Origin: Aureimonas altamirensis
GTDB lineage: Bacteria; Pseudomonadota; Alphaproteobacteria; Rhizobiales; Rhizobiaceae
Assembly (NCBI RefSeq): GCF_023702225.1
Contig: NZ_JAMQCO010000008.1
Span: 124,001 to 188,000 of the forward strand
Direction: 5' to 3'
Length of the DNA: 64,000 nt
Every line of letters begins with the position of its first letter. The stretch's first letter is position 1. The notes beneath the pieces were generated by a model. The model ran no database searches and had not been told where the DNA came from. It saw nothing but the letters and a program-made list of their open reading frames with translations. The translations under genes were made by a program, and so were the position numbers. Of the stretch, positions 1-8,683 are shown one piece after another.

Positions 1-185
1 AGGTCCGCCCGGCGCTGATACTGGTTCTGCACTTCGGCCCACGCGGCCTTTGCCTGCTCCTCGTAGGTCGGGACGTTGTTGACGCCGCAAGCCCCCAGCA
101 ACGGCAGGAGAACCGCCAGCATGAACCATGCGAAGGGGCGCGAAGGGCGACCGCTGGCGTTGGTCGTGGAAATGGCATTCGACAT
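1..185 (-). CDS. lemA: LemA family lipoprotein, N-terminal part (runs off the window)
   Basis: The minus strand from 185 reads as the first 61 codons of a LemA-family protein. A short polar N-terminus (MSNAISTTN...) is followed by a hydrophobic segment ending in a lipobox (LLGAC), so the mature protein should be lipidated at that cysteine. The sequence then enters the family's characteristic opening (NNVPTYEEQAKAAWAEVQNQYQRR), the start of the long helical LemA domain. LemA proteins are widespread envelope proteins of poorly known function. The gene is cut by the window edge, so its C-terminus and operon partners cannot be seen. Identification rests on the lipobox plus the conserved NNVP...W..V.NQYQRR pattern. 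Confidence 0.8.
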   Translation of the reverse strand, partial: MSNAISTTNASGRPSRPFAWFMLAVLLPLLGACGVNNVPTYEEQAKAAWAEVQNQYQRRAD

Positions 186-261
186 GGGTGAGTCGCCTTC
201 GGCTGGTGGATCGTCCCACCATACAGCGCGTTCGACGCCGCTTGTAGTGCAGGATCGCAGA

Positions 262-357
262 TCAGCCCACGAAGATATGCCGGCCAAGGCATACCAGCAG
301 GATGATGATGCACCATAGCGATGCGGAAGCGGTCACGATCCACACCAGATTGCTCAT
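262..357 (-). CDS. possible 31-residue single-pass membrane peptide
   Basis: A short minus-strand frame starts at ATG 357 and stops at TGA 262. It encodes 31 residues that are almost entirely one hydrophobic helix (MSNLVWIVTASASLWCIIIL...) ending in a short polar tail. A purine-rich AAGGGGA about 9 bases before the start could serve as a ribosome-binding site. It is the only plausible gene between lemA (start 185) and the DUF992 gene (575). The rest of that stretch (186-261 and 358-574) shows nothing I recognise except the promoter-side DNA of its neighbours. I know no family for it. It may be a small membrane protein or a chance frame. Confidence 0.4.
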   Translation of the reverse strand: MSNLVWIVTASASLWCIIILLVCLGRHIFVG

Positions 358-574
358 GGAGGCGCATCCCCTTCCGCTCCTTGTCGGGCGCATTGGACAC
401 CAAACCCGTATACCGTTCGCAAACCGAAAGGGTTTCCAAACAGGAAAGATCGTTCATCGAGTGCGCCGCAAAAATCCAGTGGGATCGAACTCCTTTCCCA
501 ATTGTTAATGGCATCGAATCCCCACGAGACCTCGTCCTGGCCGTGCGGGACATACGATCGAACAGGAGTTGGAC

Positions 575-1105
575 ATGAAGCGCATTCTCGCTGCCGCCGT
601 CTTCGCCCAGGCCGCCCTTCTCGGCCCTACCATCGCCAACGCAGCCGATATCGGGGGCTATGCCCCGGCGGAACCGTACCCCGAAGCGGTCGAGCGCGAC
701 GGCGTGCGCATCGGTTACCTGACCTGCGACGTCGGCGGTGGCGTCGGCTACGTCCTGGGATCGGCCAAGACTCTGGATTGCACCTTCCAGTCGACGACCG
801 GTGCGCAGACGTCGGAGGTCTATACGGGCGTCATGCGCAAGATGGGCGTGGACCTTGGATTCACGACGCGCGGGCAGCTCGTCTGGGCCGTCTTCGCGCC
901 GACAGCGGGCTACCACCGGGGCTCGCTCGGCGGCGTCTACCAGGGCGCCACGGTGGAGGCGACCCTCGGTGCGGGCGCCGGCGCCAATCTTCTGATAGGC
1001 GGCACCGCCGGCTCGATCCAGTTGCAGACGATCAGCGTCAGCGGCCAGCTCGGCCTGAATGCGGCGGCCACCGGTACGTCGGTGACGCTGACGCCGGCCG
1101 CCTGA
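575..1105 (+). CDS. DUF992 family secreted protein
   Basis: The product is 176 residues with an obvious Sec signal peptide (MKRILAAAVFAQAALLGP... ending at an ANA-A type cleavage site). A glycine-rich beta-type domain follows, resembling DUF992 proteins found mostly in Hyphomicrobiales: a conserved early L-x-C motif in 'RIGYLTCDV', a second cysteine about 20 residues later, and a 'G.G.N.L.GG...I.LQ..S..GQ.GLN.A.G...L.L' C-terminus. I chose ATG 575 because AGGAG lies six bases before it; the frame opens earlier at TTG 569, inside that ribosome-binding site. It is probably periplasmic. Function is unknown. It stands alone and converges on fghA across a strong hairpin. Confidence 0.85.
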   Translation: MKRILAAAVFAQAALLGPTIANAADIGGYAPAEPYPEAVERDGVRIGYLTCDVGGGVGYVLGSAKTLDCTFQSTTGAQTSEVYTGVMRKMGVDLGFTTRGQLVWAVFAPTAGYHRGSLGGVYQGATVEATLGAGAGANLLIGGTAGSIQLQTISVSGQLGLNAAATGTSVTLTPAA

Positions 1106-1118
1106 CGGTATCGCAAGC

Positions 1119-1147
1119 GCCATGCCGCGCCTGTCGCGCGGCATGGC
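1119..1147. terminator. bidirectional hairpin terminator between DUF992 gene and fghA
   Basis: A perfect 12-bp inverted repeat (GCCATGCCGCGC / GCGCGGCATGGC) with a 5-base loop sits in the 51-bp gap between two convergent stop codons (1105 on plus, 1157 on minus). There is no T-tract on either side, so it would be a non-canonical terminator or 3'-end stabiliser. The location and stem strength make the role likely. Confidence 0.65.
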
Positions 1148-1156
1148 ATCACATCG

Positions 1157-1993
1157 TCAGCTGTTCAGCCGCGCGGCATGCCAGGCGATATGGTCGTCCA
1201 TGAAGGTGGATATGAAGTTGTAGGAGTGGTCGTACCCCTCGCGCATGTTCAGCGTCAGCGGAATACCGGCCTTCTCGCATGCTGCCTTCAGGATATTGGG
1301 CTTCAGTCCCGTATCGAGGAACTGGTCCGCCGTGCCCTGGTCCACTAGAAACTCCGGAAACCGCTTGCCGTCCTCGATCAGCAGGCACGTATCGTACTGC
1401 CGCCACGCCATGGCGTCGTGGCCGAGATATTTTTCCAGTGCCGGCCGCGACCAGTCCGCGGTCGTCGGGTGGACGATCGGGGCGAAGGCGCTGCAGCTTC
1501 GATAGAGCTCGGGGTTCCTGAGGGCGATCGTCATGGCGCCGTGGCCGCCCATGGAATGGCCGAAGATGCCATGCCGCGCAACGTCCGCGGCGAAGTTGAC
1601 GGCAACCAGCGACGGCAATTCATCCACGACGTACGAGTACATGCGGTAATTGTCGCGCCACGGCGCTTGTGTCGCGTCGACGTAGAAGCCGGCGCCCGAC
1701 CCCATCTGCCAGTTGTCCGCCTCGTCCGGTACGTTCGGCCCGCGCGGGCTCGTGTCCGGCATTACGACGATCAACCTGTGCTCGGCCGCCGCGCGCCGGA
1801 ATTCTCCTTTGTCCATCGCATTCTGATGCGTGCAGGTCAGCCCGGAAAGGTAAGTCAGGACGGGCAGTTTCTCGCCCGGCGCGTGCTCCGGCACGAACAC
1901 CGCGAACGTCATCTCGCAGTCCGTGGTGCGGGACTGGTGGCGATACACCCCTTGCGTTCCGCCATGCGCCCTCGACGTCGACACCAGATCCAT
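1157..1993 (-). CDS. fghA: S-formylglutathione hydrolase
   Basis: This enzyme performs the second step of glutathione-dependent formaldehyde oxidation: it hydrolyses S-formylglutathione to formate and glutathione in the cytosol. The 278-residue length matches the esterase-D family. The nucleophile serine lies in GHSMGGHGA, the acid is the aspartate of 'DQGTADQF', and the histidine is in 'YDHSYNFI'; the oxyanion region reads 'LTYLSGLTCT'. The frame is open upstream to 2101, but that would overlap frmA. ATG 1993 is preceded by AAGGA at 9 bases and gives the usual family N-terminus. It lies 70 bp downstream of frmA on the same strand, so the two act in sequence, probably as one transcript interrupted by a hairpin. 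Confidence 0.93.
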   Translation of the reverse strand: MDLVSTSRAHGGTQGVYRHQSRTTDCEMTFAVFVPEHAPGEKLPVLTYLSGLTCTHQNAMDKGEFRRAAAEHRLIVVMPDTSPRGPNVPDEADNWQMGSGAGFYVDATQAPWRDNYRMYSYVVDELPSLVAVNFAADVARHGIFGHSMGGHGAMTIALRNPELYRSCSAFAPIVHPTTADWSRPALEKYLGHDAMAWRQYDTCLLIEDGKRFPEFLVDQGTADQFLDTGLKPNILKAACEKAGIPLTLNMREGYDHSYNFISTFMDDHIAWHAARLNS

Positions 1994-2028
1994 TGCGAAC
2001 ATTCCTTGTCTGTCGTTTCCGTTGATTG

Positions 2029-2058
2029 GGCCCCGGCCGGCAAGCGGCGGCCGGGGCC
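2029..2058 (-). terminator. intercistronic hairpin after frmA
   Basis: An 11-bp perfect stem (GGCCCCGGCCG / CGGCCGGGGCC, 8-base loop) begins 5 bp past the frmA stop and ends 35 bp before the fghA start. No U-tract follows. It could attenuate transcription into fghA or protect the frmA mRNA 3' end. Confidence 0.5.
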
Positions 2059-2063
2059 AGCCG

Positions 2064-3176
2064 TCAATATAGGACGACGGAGCGGATCGACTTGCCCTCA
2101 TGCATCAAATCGAAGGCGGTGTTGATTTCGTCGAGCGGCATCGTGTGGGTGATCAGGTCGTCGATGTTGATCTTGCCCTCCATGTACCAGTCCACGATCT
2201 TCGGCACATCGGTCCGGCCGCGCGCGCCGCCGAAGGCCGTACCTTTCCAGACGCGGCCGGTGACGAGCTGGAAGGGCCGCGTCGCGATTTCCTTGCCGGC
2301 CTCGGCCACGCCGATGATGATGGATTCGCCCCAGCCGCGGTGACAGCATTCCAGAGCCTGGCGCATCACATTGACGTTGCCTGTCGCGTCGAACGAGAAG
2401 TCCGCCCCGCCATCGGTCAGGTCCTGGATGGCCTGCACCACCTTGTCGTTGCCGATTTCGGCCGGATTGACGAAGTGCGTCATGCCGAACTTGCGCGCCA
2501 TCTCTTCCTTGCCGGGGTTGAGGTCCACGCCGATGATGCGGTCCGCGCCCACCATGCGGGCGGCCTGCAGGACGTTGAGGCCGATGCCGCCGAGCCCGAA
2601 CACCACCACATTGGCGCCCGGCCACACCTTGGCCGTGTAGATGACGGCGCCGATACCTGTGGTGACGCCGCAGCCGATATAGCAGATCTTGTCGAAGGGG
2701 GCGTCCTCGCGCACCTTCGCGACCGCGATCTCGGGCAGCACGGTGAAATTGGAGAAGGTGGAGCAGCCCATATAGTGGAACACTTCGCCGCCATGGCAGG
2801 CGAAGCGCGACGTCCCGTCCGGCATCACGCCCTGGCCCTGGGTGGCGCGGATGGACGTGCACAGGTTGGATCGGCGCGACAGGCACGTCTTGCACTGCCG
2901 GCATTCCGGCGTATAGAGCGGGATCACATGGTCGCCGGGCTTCACGCTGGTCACGCCGGCGCCCACCTCGCGTACGATGCCGGCGCCTTCATGCCCCAGG
3001 ATCGCCGGAAACTTGCCTTCGGAATCCAGTCCCGAAAGCGTATAGGCATCGGTGTGGCAGACGCCCGTCGCCATGATCTCGACGAGGACCTCCCCGGGCT
3101 TCGGCCCGCCGATCTCGACGGTTTCGATGGTCAGGGGCTTGTTCGCCTCCCAGGCGACGGCGGCACGTGACTGCAT
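2064..3176 (-). CDS. frmA: S-(hydroxymethyl)glutathione dehydrogenase / class III alcohol dehydrogenase
   Basis: This zinc- and NAD-dependent cytosolic enzyme oxidises the spontaneous formaldehyde-glutathione adduct to S-formylglutathione. It is 370 residues long, typical for class III enzymes. Catalytic-zinc ligands are visible in 'GVCHTD', 'GHEG' and 'YIGCGVTTG'; the structural-zinc cysteines lie in '[15 protein letters not shown]'; the nucleotide-binding GLGGIGL motif is near residue 195. The start at 3176 gives the family N-terminus ([15 protein letters not shown]). It is followed by fghA, so formaldehyde is taken to formate. The neighbouring oxidase operon lies upstream on the same strand, 116 bp away, and is probably separate. 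adhC and flhA are other names in use. Confidence 0.95.
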   Translation of the reverse strand: MQSRAAVAWEANKPLTIETVEIGGPKPGEVLVEIMATGVCHTDAYTLSGLDSEGKFPAILGHEGAGIVREVGAGVTSVKPGDHVIPLYTPECRQCKTCLSRRSNLCTSIRATQGQGVMPDGTSRFACHGGEVFHYMGCSTFSNFTVLPEIAVAKVREDAPFDKICYIGCGVTTGIGAVIYTAKVWPGANVVVFGLGGIGLNVLQAARMVGADRIIGVDLNPGKEEMARKFGMTHFVNPAEIGNDKVVQAIQDLTDGGADFSFDATGNVNVMRQALECCHRGWGESIIIGVAEAGKEIATRPFQLVTGRVWKGTAFGGARGRTDVPKIVDWYMEGKINIDDLITHTMPLDEINTAFDLMHEGKSIRSVVLY

Positions 3177-3292
3177 TCGGGCGATCCTCGTTCATGGATG
3201 GTCCGGGCGGGGCAGTCCCTGCCGTTCGCCCTTCAACCCAAGGGATAGCTGATTCGACCCGCGCCGCGCCACCGTGGCGCGCCCGAATTCCG

Positions 3293-4552
3293 TCAACGTC
3301 CCGGCAGCTGGAGGGCGTACCACAGCGACACCGCGTCGATCTGCTCCTGCGTCATGGAGACGGCGATCGGTTCCATCACATGGGCATGCGGCCCGCCATC
3401 GCGGTCGCGGTGCTTCCAGAGCTCCAGTTGCGCGGCGAGATACCATTCGGGCTGCCCGGACAGATACGGATAGTTGGGGTTGGCGGCGCGCACGGCGGCG
3501 CCGTGGCAGGATTCGCAGGCGGCGATCTTGCGATCCGGCAGGCCGGACTCGGCGATCGTCCGCCCCAGTTCGGCAAGGCCCTCCGCCTCGTAGGGCGGGC
3601 CGAAGGCGGAAGCGACATGCACCGTGTCGTCGGTCAATTGCACTTCCAGCGTGCGGTCCTCCGCGACGCTGCCGCGCGGCAGACGGGCCTTGCCCTCCTC
3701 GCCGACCGTGGCGCCGAAGGGTCTGTCGAAGGAGGCGGCCGCGTCCCGCACCGGCGGCGTCTGCCCCGCATACCAGTCGGCCAGCCGCGCCAGCATCGCG
3801 TCTTCGTGGATGCTGGCTGCCGGTTCCATGATGCCGCTGTCGCGGCTGCCGGCCGCGAATGCCCGGAGGTTGGCCAGAAGATACGCCGAAGACTGGCCGG
3901 CGATCACCGGCACGGAGCCGGCCGGCGGCTGTCCCGCCCCATCCGTGCCATGGCAGCGGGCACAGTCGGCCAGCGCCGTTTCGAACGGATTCCCGCCGGG
4001 GCTCGTGCCGGCCGGCGGCGCCTCACCGAAGGCGAGCGCCCGGTAGCCCTCCTCTTCCAGCGTCGGAAGCGTGCGCAGGAAGGCCACCATGGCCCAGACC
4101 TCGTCGGGCCGCGACTGCGTCGTCCATGCCGGCATTCCGGAATATTTGATGCCGTGCCGGACGATCCAGAACAGCTCCCGGTCGCGCCACGCGCCGACCG
4201 CGTCGCCAAGGGGCGGTGGCGGCGGCATCATCGCCGTCATGGCGGCGGATTGCGGTTGCCCCGGCGCGCCATGGCAGGTGGCGCAGTTCGTCTGGAAATG
4301 TCCTGCCCCGCGCCGGATCAGCGCAGGGTCCGACAGGCTCACGCCCTCCGGAACCGAGATGCCGATGGACTGCGTGTCCACGGCATTGCCCATGGTCCAG
4401 TGCAGGAACCAGGCTACCGGCGCGTAATGCCCGGTATTGGCGGCGATGGACACGAAGCCCGACCAGCCGACGGCGAGCGCCGCGAAGGCCGCCGCGATCC
4501 CGGCCAGGAGCAGGCGCTTCCATGTCAGGGTCACGGACACGTTCATCGGCAA
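3293..4552 (-). CDS. membrane-anchored triheme c-type cytochrome
   Basis: The product is 419 residues. One N-terminal hydrophobic helix (about residues 12-35) acts as an anchor or uncleaved signal. Three CxxCH haem-c sites follow: CATCH at about 90, CARCH at about 197 and CESCH at about 346, each in its own class I cytochrome c domain with downstream Met candidates ('YSGMPAW', 'GIMEP', 'HVMEP'). It should sit on the periplasmic face and pass electrons. It is the last gene of the oxidase operon, so I infer that it feeds or bridges electrons to the haem-c domain of subunit II. A second start at 4546 overlaps the upstream stop as ATGA and may be the real one. No close named homologue is recognised. 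Confidence 0.85.
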   Translation of the reverse strand: MPMNVSVTLTWKRLLLAGIAAAFAALAVGWSGFVSIAANTGHYAPVAWFLHWTMGNAVDTQSIGISVPEGVSLSDPALIRRGAGHFQTNCATCHGAPGQPQSAAMTAMMPPPPPLGDAVGAWRDRELFWIVRHGIKYSGMPAWTTQSRPDEVWAMVAFLRTLPTLEEEGYRALAFGEAPPAGTSPGGNPFETALADCARCHGTDGAGQPPAGSVPVIAGQSSAYLLANLRAFAAGSRDSGIMEPAASIHEDAMLARLADWYAGQTPPVRDAAASFDRPFGATVGEEGKARLPRGSVAEDRTLEVQLTDDTVHVASAFGPPYEAEGLAELGRTIAESGLPDRKIAACESCHGAAVRAANPNYPYLSGQPEWYLAAQLELWKHRDRDGGPHAHVMEPIAVSMTQEQIDAVSLWYALQLPGR

Positions 4553-4920
4553 TCCACGATCATCAGGGCCGGCAGCGCGGTGAAGACGACACCCAGGAAG
4601 GACAGGCCAGCCAGCAGGAACGAGGAAAACTCGAGGAAGCGCTCGCGCACGTCGGCCGAATCTCCGTCATGCGGCACGGAGCCACCATTGGCGCGCCACT
4701 CGGAGATCGCCCTCCAGCCGATGATGCCGCAACCGGCAAGGGCCGCGACGGTCAGGACGAGGATCAGCACCCGGACGCCGCCGATGGGTTCGAACACCTC
4801 GACATTGGGTGCGCAGCGCCACGCAGCCGCGACATAGCAAACCAGGAAGTGCACCGCCCAGATGGTCGGCGTCGCGATCAGCGTCCATAGATTGTCGCGC
4901 GTGCGATTGCCGACCGCCAT
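4543..4920 (-). CDS. small integral membrane protein of the caa3 oxidase operon
   Basis: The product is 125 residues with three likely transmembrane segments (about 16-35, 48-68 and 95-121) and short polar loops. The first helix has the pattern 'TIWAVHFLVCYVAAAWRC', with a histidine and two cysteines in or near the membrane. I have a recollection of such His/Cys residues in unnamed small proteins of similar oxidase clusters. The start at 4920 overlaps the fused oxidase gene stop by one base (TGATG), and its stop overlaps the start of the triheme cytochrome, so it is translationally coupled on both sides. A structural or copper/assembly role is inference only; I would not call it subunit IV on this evidence. 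Confidence 0.8.
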   Translation of the reverse strand: MAVGNRTRDNLWTLIATPTIWAVHFLVCYVAAAWRCAPNVEVFEPIGGVRVLILVLTVAALAGCGIIGWRAISEWRANGGSVPHDGDSADVRERFLEFSSFLLAGLSFLGVVFTALPALMIVDCR

Positions 4921-7475
4921 CACGCTACTCCCCCGGCCAGCGGCACCAGCACCAGCGTCGCGACCGTGATCAACGCCGTCGCCGCCAGAAAGTGGAAATA
5001 CAGCCGGACATTGGCAAGGTCGATGTCGTAGCGCGGTGTCAGACGGCCCGTCAGCGTGCCGGCCAGGCAGAAGCCCAGCATCAGCGCGCCGACCGCGCCG
5101 TGAAGGGCCGTCCAGATGGCGAGCAGCCAGACGATGGCCGGATAGACATGGGCTCGGGGCGCCATTCCGGTCACGTACGGGCCGTACAGCAGCGCGGCGG
5201 CAGCCGCCAGCACCAGCACGATGCCGGCCGCCAGGAGCAGGCGGGCCGCGGACAGGGCTCCGGACCGAAGCCGCAGATGCGACAGGATCGCAGCGCCGAA
5301 GGCCATCAGGAACAGGACCAGCGAGATGCCCGGCCACAGGGCGCCCGGCCCCTCAAGTTCCGGCGCGGGAAACTGCTCGTGGACGGTGAAGTAGAAGAAA
5401 TAACCGAACACCAGCGACAGGAAGGCCGTCATGTCGCCCAGCATGGTGATGAACATCGCCCACCACGAAACGGAATGGGGACCGGACACGTAGATCGGCA
5501 GGGAAAGTCCGAGACCGACATCCTTCTCGTCCTTTTCCGGGATCACGCTTGTGGCGCGCCAAAGCCAGTGGATGATGGCGGCGACGGCCAGGAACAGCGC
5601 ACCGAACATCCACCACCACCAATGGAAGGTGGCCGCGATGAAGCTGGCGCCGAGGAAGCCGGCGGCGATCATCGGCACGAAGGAAGGCCCCGGCACGCGC
5701 AGGCACTGCACCGGCTCGGCATCGAGCACGGTCGTCACGATGGTCTCGCGCTTCCCCTCCTCCGCATCGGGAAGGTAGAACCGCCCCTTGTCGATGTCGT
5801 CGATGAAATTCGGCTGGTCCCAGATGGGGTAGCGCGACGAGATGATCGGGACGGAGCGTACGCCCCAGGGCTGGTCCGGCACCTCGCCAGCCCATTCCAG
5901 CGTGCCGGCGTTCCAGACGTTGCGGTCGGCCAGAGGCCCTTTGCGCGGACGCAGGACGTCGGCGACGACGATCAGGAACCCTGCCGCGAAGACGAACGCG
6001 CCGACGGTGGAAACGAGGTTCGGCAGATCGAGGTCGATCCCTGCCGGATAGGTCCAGATGCGCCGGGGCATGCCGATCAGGCCCGAGAAGTGCATCGGGA
6101 AGAAGGCGGTGTTGAAGCCGATGAACATCAGCCAGAAAGCCCACTTGCCGGCGCGGTTCGACAGGCGTCGCGAGGAGACGATGGGCCAGTAGTAGTAGAG
6201 GCCGGCGATAATGGGGAAGAGGACGCCGCCGATGATGACGTAATGCAGGTGCGCCACGATGAAATAGGTGTCGTGCGCCTGCCAGTCGAAGGGGGCCAGC
6301 GCCACCATGACGCCGGTGAGCCCGCCGAGGACGAATACGGCCAGCGCGCCCGACACGAACAGCATGGGTACGCTGTAGATGACGCGCCCCGTCAGGCAGG
6401 TGGCGAGGAAGACGAAGATCTGCACGCCGGTCGGAATGGCCACGGCCTCCGAGGCGGCGGAAAAGAAGCCCAGCGAGATGGCCGGAAGGCCGGTGGTGAA
6501 CATGTGGTGGGCCCACAGGCCGAAGGACAGGAAGCCCGTGCCAACCGCCGCCAGCACGATCCATGAATAGCCCAGCAGCGGACGCTGCGCGAAGGTGGGA
6601 ATGATCATCGCGAAGAGCGCGATGGACGGCAGGAAGATGATGTAGACTTCCGGATGTCCGAAGATCCAGAACAGGTGCTGCCACAGCAGGGGGTCGCCGC
6701 CGCGCTCGGGGTCGAAGAAGGGCCAGTCGAAGAGGCGCTCCATCTCGAACAGGATGTCGCCGGCGATCAGCGGCGGAAAGGCGAACAGGATCATCGCCGC
6801 CACCACCAGAACGTACCAGGCGTAGGGAGGCATGAGGTTGAGCTTCATGCCGGGCGGACGGCATTTCAACGTACCGACGATCAGTTCCACGGCGGCCGCG
6901 ATGGACGCCACCTCGATGAAGGAAAGGCCGAGCAGCCAGATATCCGCGCCATAGCCTGGCGTGAACCGCTCCTGCGTCGTCAGCGGCGGATACATGAACC
7001 AGCCGGAATCGGGAGCGGAATCGAAGAAGATCGAGCCGCAGACGAAGATGCCGCCGATGAGGAAGCACCAGTAACCGAAGGCCGACAGACGTGGGAACGG
7101 AAGGTCTCGGGCCCCGAGCATCTGCGGCAGGAGGATGATCGCCACCGCCTCGAAGATCGGCACCGCGAACAGGAACATCATCACCGTTCCGTGCAGCGTG
7201 TAGACCTGGTTGTAGAAAGCCGCCGTCAGGAAGTCGTTTTCCGGCACGGCAAGCTGCACCCGGATCATCAGGCCCAGCACGCCCGCGAACAGCAGGAAGG
7301 CGAAGGCCGTTGCCGTATACCAGACACCGACCGTCGTGTTGTTGACGTCGGACCAGTAGCGCCAGCCGGGCGGCGTCTCCCAGGTCGAGATCAACCGCTT
7401 TTCCTGGCCCTTGCGGACGTCCGGATCGTTCTGGTCGCGTGTGGAGGCAGGCGGGATGGCGGCCGTTTCGCTCAC
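4920..7475 (-). CDS. ctaD: cytochrome c oxidase subunit I-III fusion (caa3-type)
   Basis: A single 851-residue frame contains a haem-copper oxidase subunit I followed by a subunit III module. Haem and CuB ligands are visible: H95 in 'LHGTVMM', H274 in GHPEVY (with the cross-linking Tyr278 and proton-channel Glu276 of A-type oxidases), the pair in 'WAHHMFTTG', and the pair in 'IVAHLHYVI'. The last third (about residue 620 on) is a multi-helix subunit III-like region beginning 'FHWWWWMFGALF'. The frame is open to 7712, but GTG 7475 overlaps the ctaC stop as GTGA and gives the natural N-terminus. It reduces O2 to water at the inner membrane while pumping protons. Fused I/III subunits are known from caa3 oxidases. 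Confidence 0.93.
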   Translation of the reverse strand: MSETAAIPPASTRDQNDPDVRKGQEKRLISTWETPPGWRYWSDVNNTTVGVWYTATAFAFLLFAGVLGLMIRVQLAVPENDFLTAAFYNQVYTLHGTVMMFLFAVPIFEAVAIILLPQMLGARDLPFPRLSAFGYWCFLIGGIFVCGSIFFDSAPDSGWFMYPPLTTQERFTPGYGADIWLLGLSFIEVASIAAAVELIVGTLKCRPPGMKLNLMPPYAWYVLVVAAMILFAFPPLIAGDILFEMERLFDWPFFDPERGGDPLLWQHLFWIFGHPEVYIIFLPSIALFAMIIPTFAQRPLLGYSWIVLAAVGTGFLSFGLWAHHMFTTGLPAISLGFFSAASEAVAIPTGVQIFVFLATCLTGRVIYSVPMLFVSGALAVFVLGGLTGVMVALAPFDWQAHDTYFIVAHLHYVIIGGVLFPIIAGLYYYWPIVSSRRLSNRAGKWAFWLMFIGFNTAFFPMHFSGLIGMPRRIWTYPAGIDLDLPNLVSTVGAFVFAAGFLIVVADVLRPRKGPLADRNVWNAGTLEWAGEVPDQPWGVRSVPIISSRYPIWDQPNFIDDIDKGRFYLPDAEEGKRETIVTTVLDAEPVQCLRVPGPSFVPMIAAGFLGASFIAATFHWWWWMFGALFLAVAAIIHWLWRATSVIPEKDEKDVGLGLSLPIYVSGPHSVSWWAMFITMLGDMTAFLSLVFGYFFYFTVHEQFPAPELEGPGALWPGISLVLFLMAFGAAILSHLRLRSGALSAARLLLAAGIVLVLAAAAALLYGPYVTGMAPRAHVYPAIVWLLAIWTALHGAVGALMLGFCLAGTLTGRLTPRYDIDLANVRLYFHFLAATALITVATLVLVPLAGGVA

Positions 7476-8485
7476 TCGAGGCCCTCCAGCCATTGCGCGA
7501 TGGCCACCACCTCGCCGCGCGGGATCATGCCGAAGGCCGGCATCTCCACGCCCTGCTTGACGTGGTCCGGCGCGGCGATGAAGGCGGCCAGATTGTCGGC
7601 GCTCATCTCCAGCGTTCCCGCCCCCAGCATGCTGCGTCCGCCGACATGGGTCAGGTCCGGCCCGACGCCGCCTTCGGCCTGCGTGCCGCGCACCGCGTGG
7701 CAGGCGCCGCACCCATTGGCCATGAAGGCGTCCTGGCCGGCGCCCCCGGCCGCGTCGGCCGGCCGGCCCTGCGCCTCGACATAGGCGGCGAAGGCATCCT
7801 GCGAGACGACCCTGACGCGAAACGCCATCTGCGCATGGGCCGTGCCGCAGAATTCGGCGCAGACGCCGTTGAAGACGCCTTCGCGGGTCGGCTCCAGCAC
7901 AAGGCGGTTGACCCGCCCGGGGATCATGTCGACCTTGCCGCCAAGCGCCGGCACCCAGAAGGAGTGGATCACGTCAGGGCTTCCGAGAAGGAGCTCCGTA
8001 CGCACGCCGACCGGCAGCCACAACTCGTTGGCGCTTTCCACACCGGCGCGCGGCAGGGCGCGCTGCACGCCCGGCTCGGCCGGCGTATCGTAGAAGATCC
8101 GCCACCAGAACCGCTCACCGGAAACGGCGATCCGCATCCCGTCGCCCTCGCGCCGCAATTCCGGCATGAGCCACAGGCCGAAGGCGAGCAGAAGGGTCAG
8201 TGTGACGACGGGAAAGGCGACGCCGCCCCACACGATCAGTCGGATGCCGGCGCGCTCACGATGGGCGCCGGGATGCGTTCGCGTGGCATAGATGCTGATG
8301 CCCATGACGAAGAGCCAGATCAGAACCGCGCCACCCAGCATCCAGAAGAAGAGGGCGTTGACGGCCTCGGACTCGGTTCCGGCCGACAGGAACGTCGATT
8401 GCGGACTGGTGCAGCCGCTCAGGCCGGCCAGCATCGCGCCTGTCAGCGTGCAGACGCCAAGAGTGTGCAGTCCCCGTTTTCGCAT
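7472..8485 (-). CDS. ctaC: cytochrome c oxidase subunit II with C-terminal cytochrome c domain
   Basis: The product is 337 residues. A lipoprotein-type signal (LAGLSGC lipobox) is followed by two transmembrane helices (about 45-70 and 85-108), then the CuA cupredoxin domain with its ligands in 'DVIHSFWVPALGGK' and 'CAEFCGTAHAQM' and the aromatic electron-entry patch 'ERFWWRIFYD'. A class I cytochrome c domain completes it (CGACH, with a Met ligand in 'EMPAFGM'). This architecture defines a caa3 oxidase that carries its own electron donor. I chose ATG 8485 because it gives a compact signal peptide; the frame opens at 8518. It heads the four-gene operon and is divergent from lacI across 198 bp. 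Confidence 0.93.
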   Translation of the reverse strand: MRKRGLHTLGVCTLTGAMLAGLSGCTSPQSTFLSAGTESEAVNALFFWMLGGAVLIWLFVMGISIYATRTHPGAHRERAGIRLIVWGGVAFPVVTLTLLLAFGLWLMPELRREGDGMRIAVSGERFWWRIFYDTPAEPGVQRALPRAGVESANELWLPVGVRTELLLGSPDVIHSFWVPALGGKVDMIPGRVNRLVLEPTREGVFNGVCAEFCGTAHAQMAFRVRVVSQDAFAAYVEAQGRPADAAGGAGQDAFMANGCGACHAVRGTQAEGGVGPDLTHVGGRSMLGAGTLEMSADNLAAFIAAPDHVKQGVEMPAFGMIPRGEVVAIAQWLEGLE

Positions 8486-8624
8486 GCGTGCCCGATGATC
8501 CCCGTCTTGTGATCTCAAGATAGCGCCAGGTCACGATCCGGCGAGATGCAGGAACCGTTCCAAATCATCAAGGCGGTGGACAGTGCGCGAAAGCGACTTT
8601 ACCTGCACAGCATGGAGCGTATGA

Positions 8625-8638
8625 TTGGATCGATCCAA
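8625..8638. promoter_or_regulatory. LacI-type operator upstream of lacI (autoregulatory site)
   Basis: TTGGATCGATCCAA is a perfect 14-bp palindrome centred on the C-G step typical of LacI-family sites. It lies 46 bp before the chosen lacI start, in the gap shared with the divergent ctaC. Its core and flanks match the palindrome before the downstream transporter operon (TTAGATCGATCTAA), giving a common TTRGATCGATCYAA. Confidence 0.7.
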
Positions 8639-8683
8639 CCGCTTGGCGAAGGCCAGCCGGTCCCATCGTTCGGGAGGCGACGG

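Noticed and set aside
4920-7475. Subunit I/III fusion as a frameshift or sequencing error
   Set aside because: The frame is continuous with normal sequence across the junction, and fused I/III oxidase subunits are an established architecture.
7476-7712. Longer start for the fused oxidase subunit I/III
   Set aside because: The extra 79 residues are the out-of-frame shadow of ctaC; GTG 7475 has the usual GTGA coupling.
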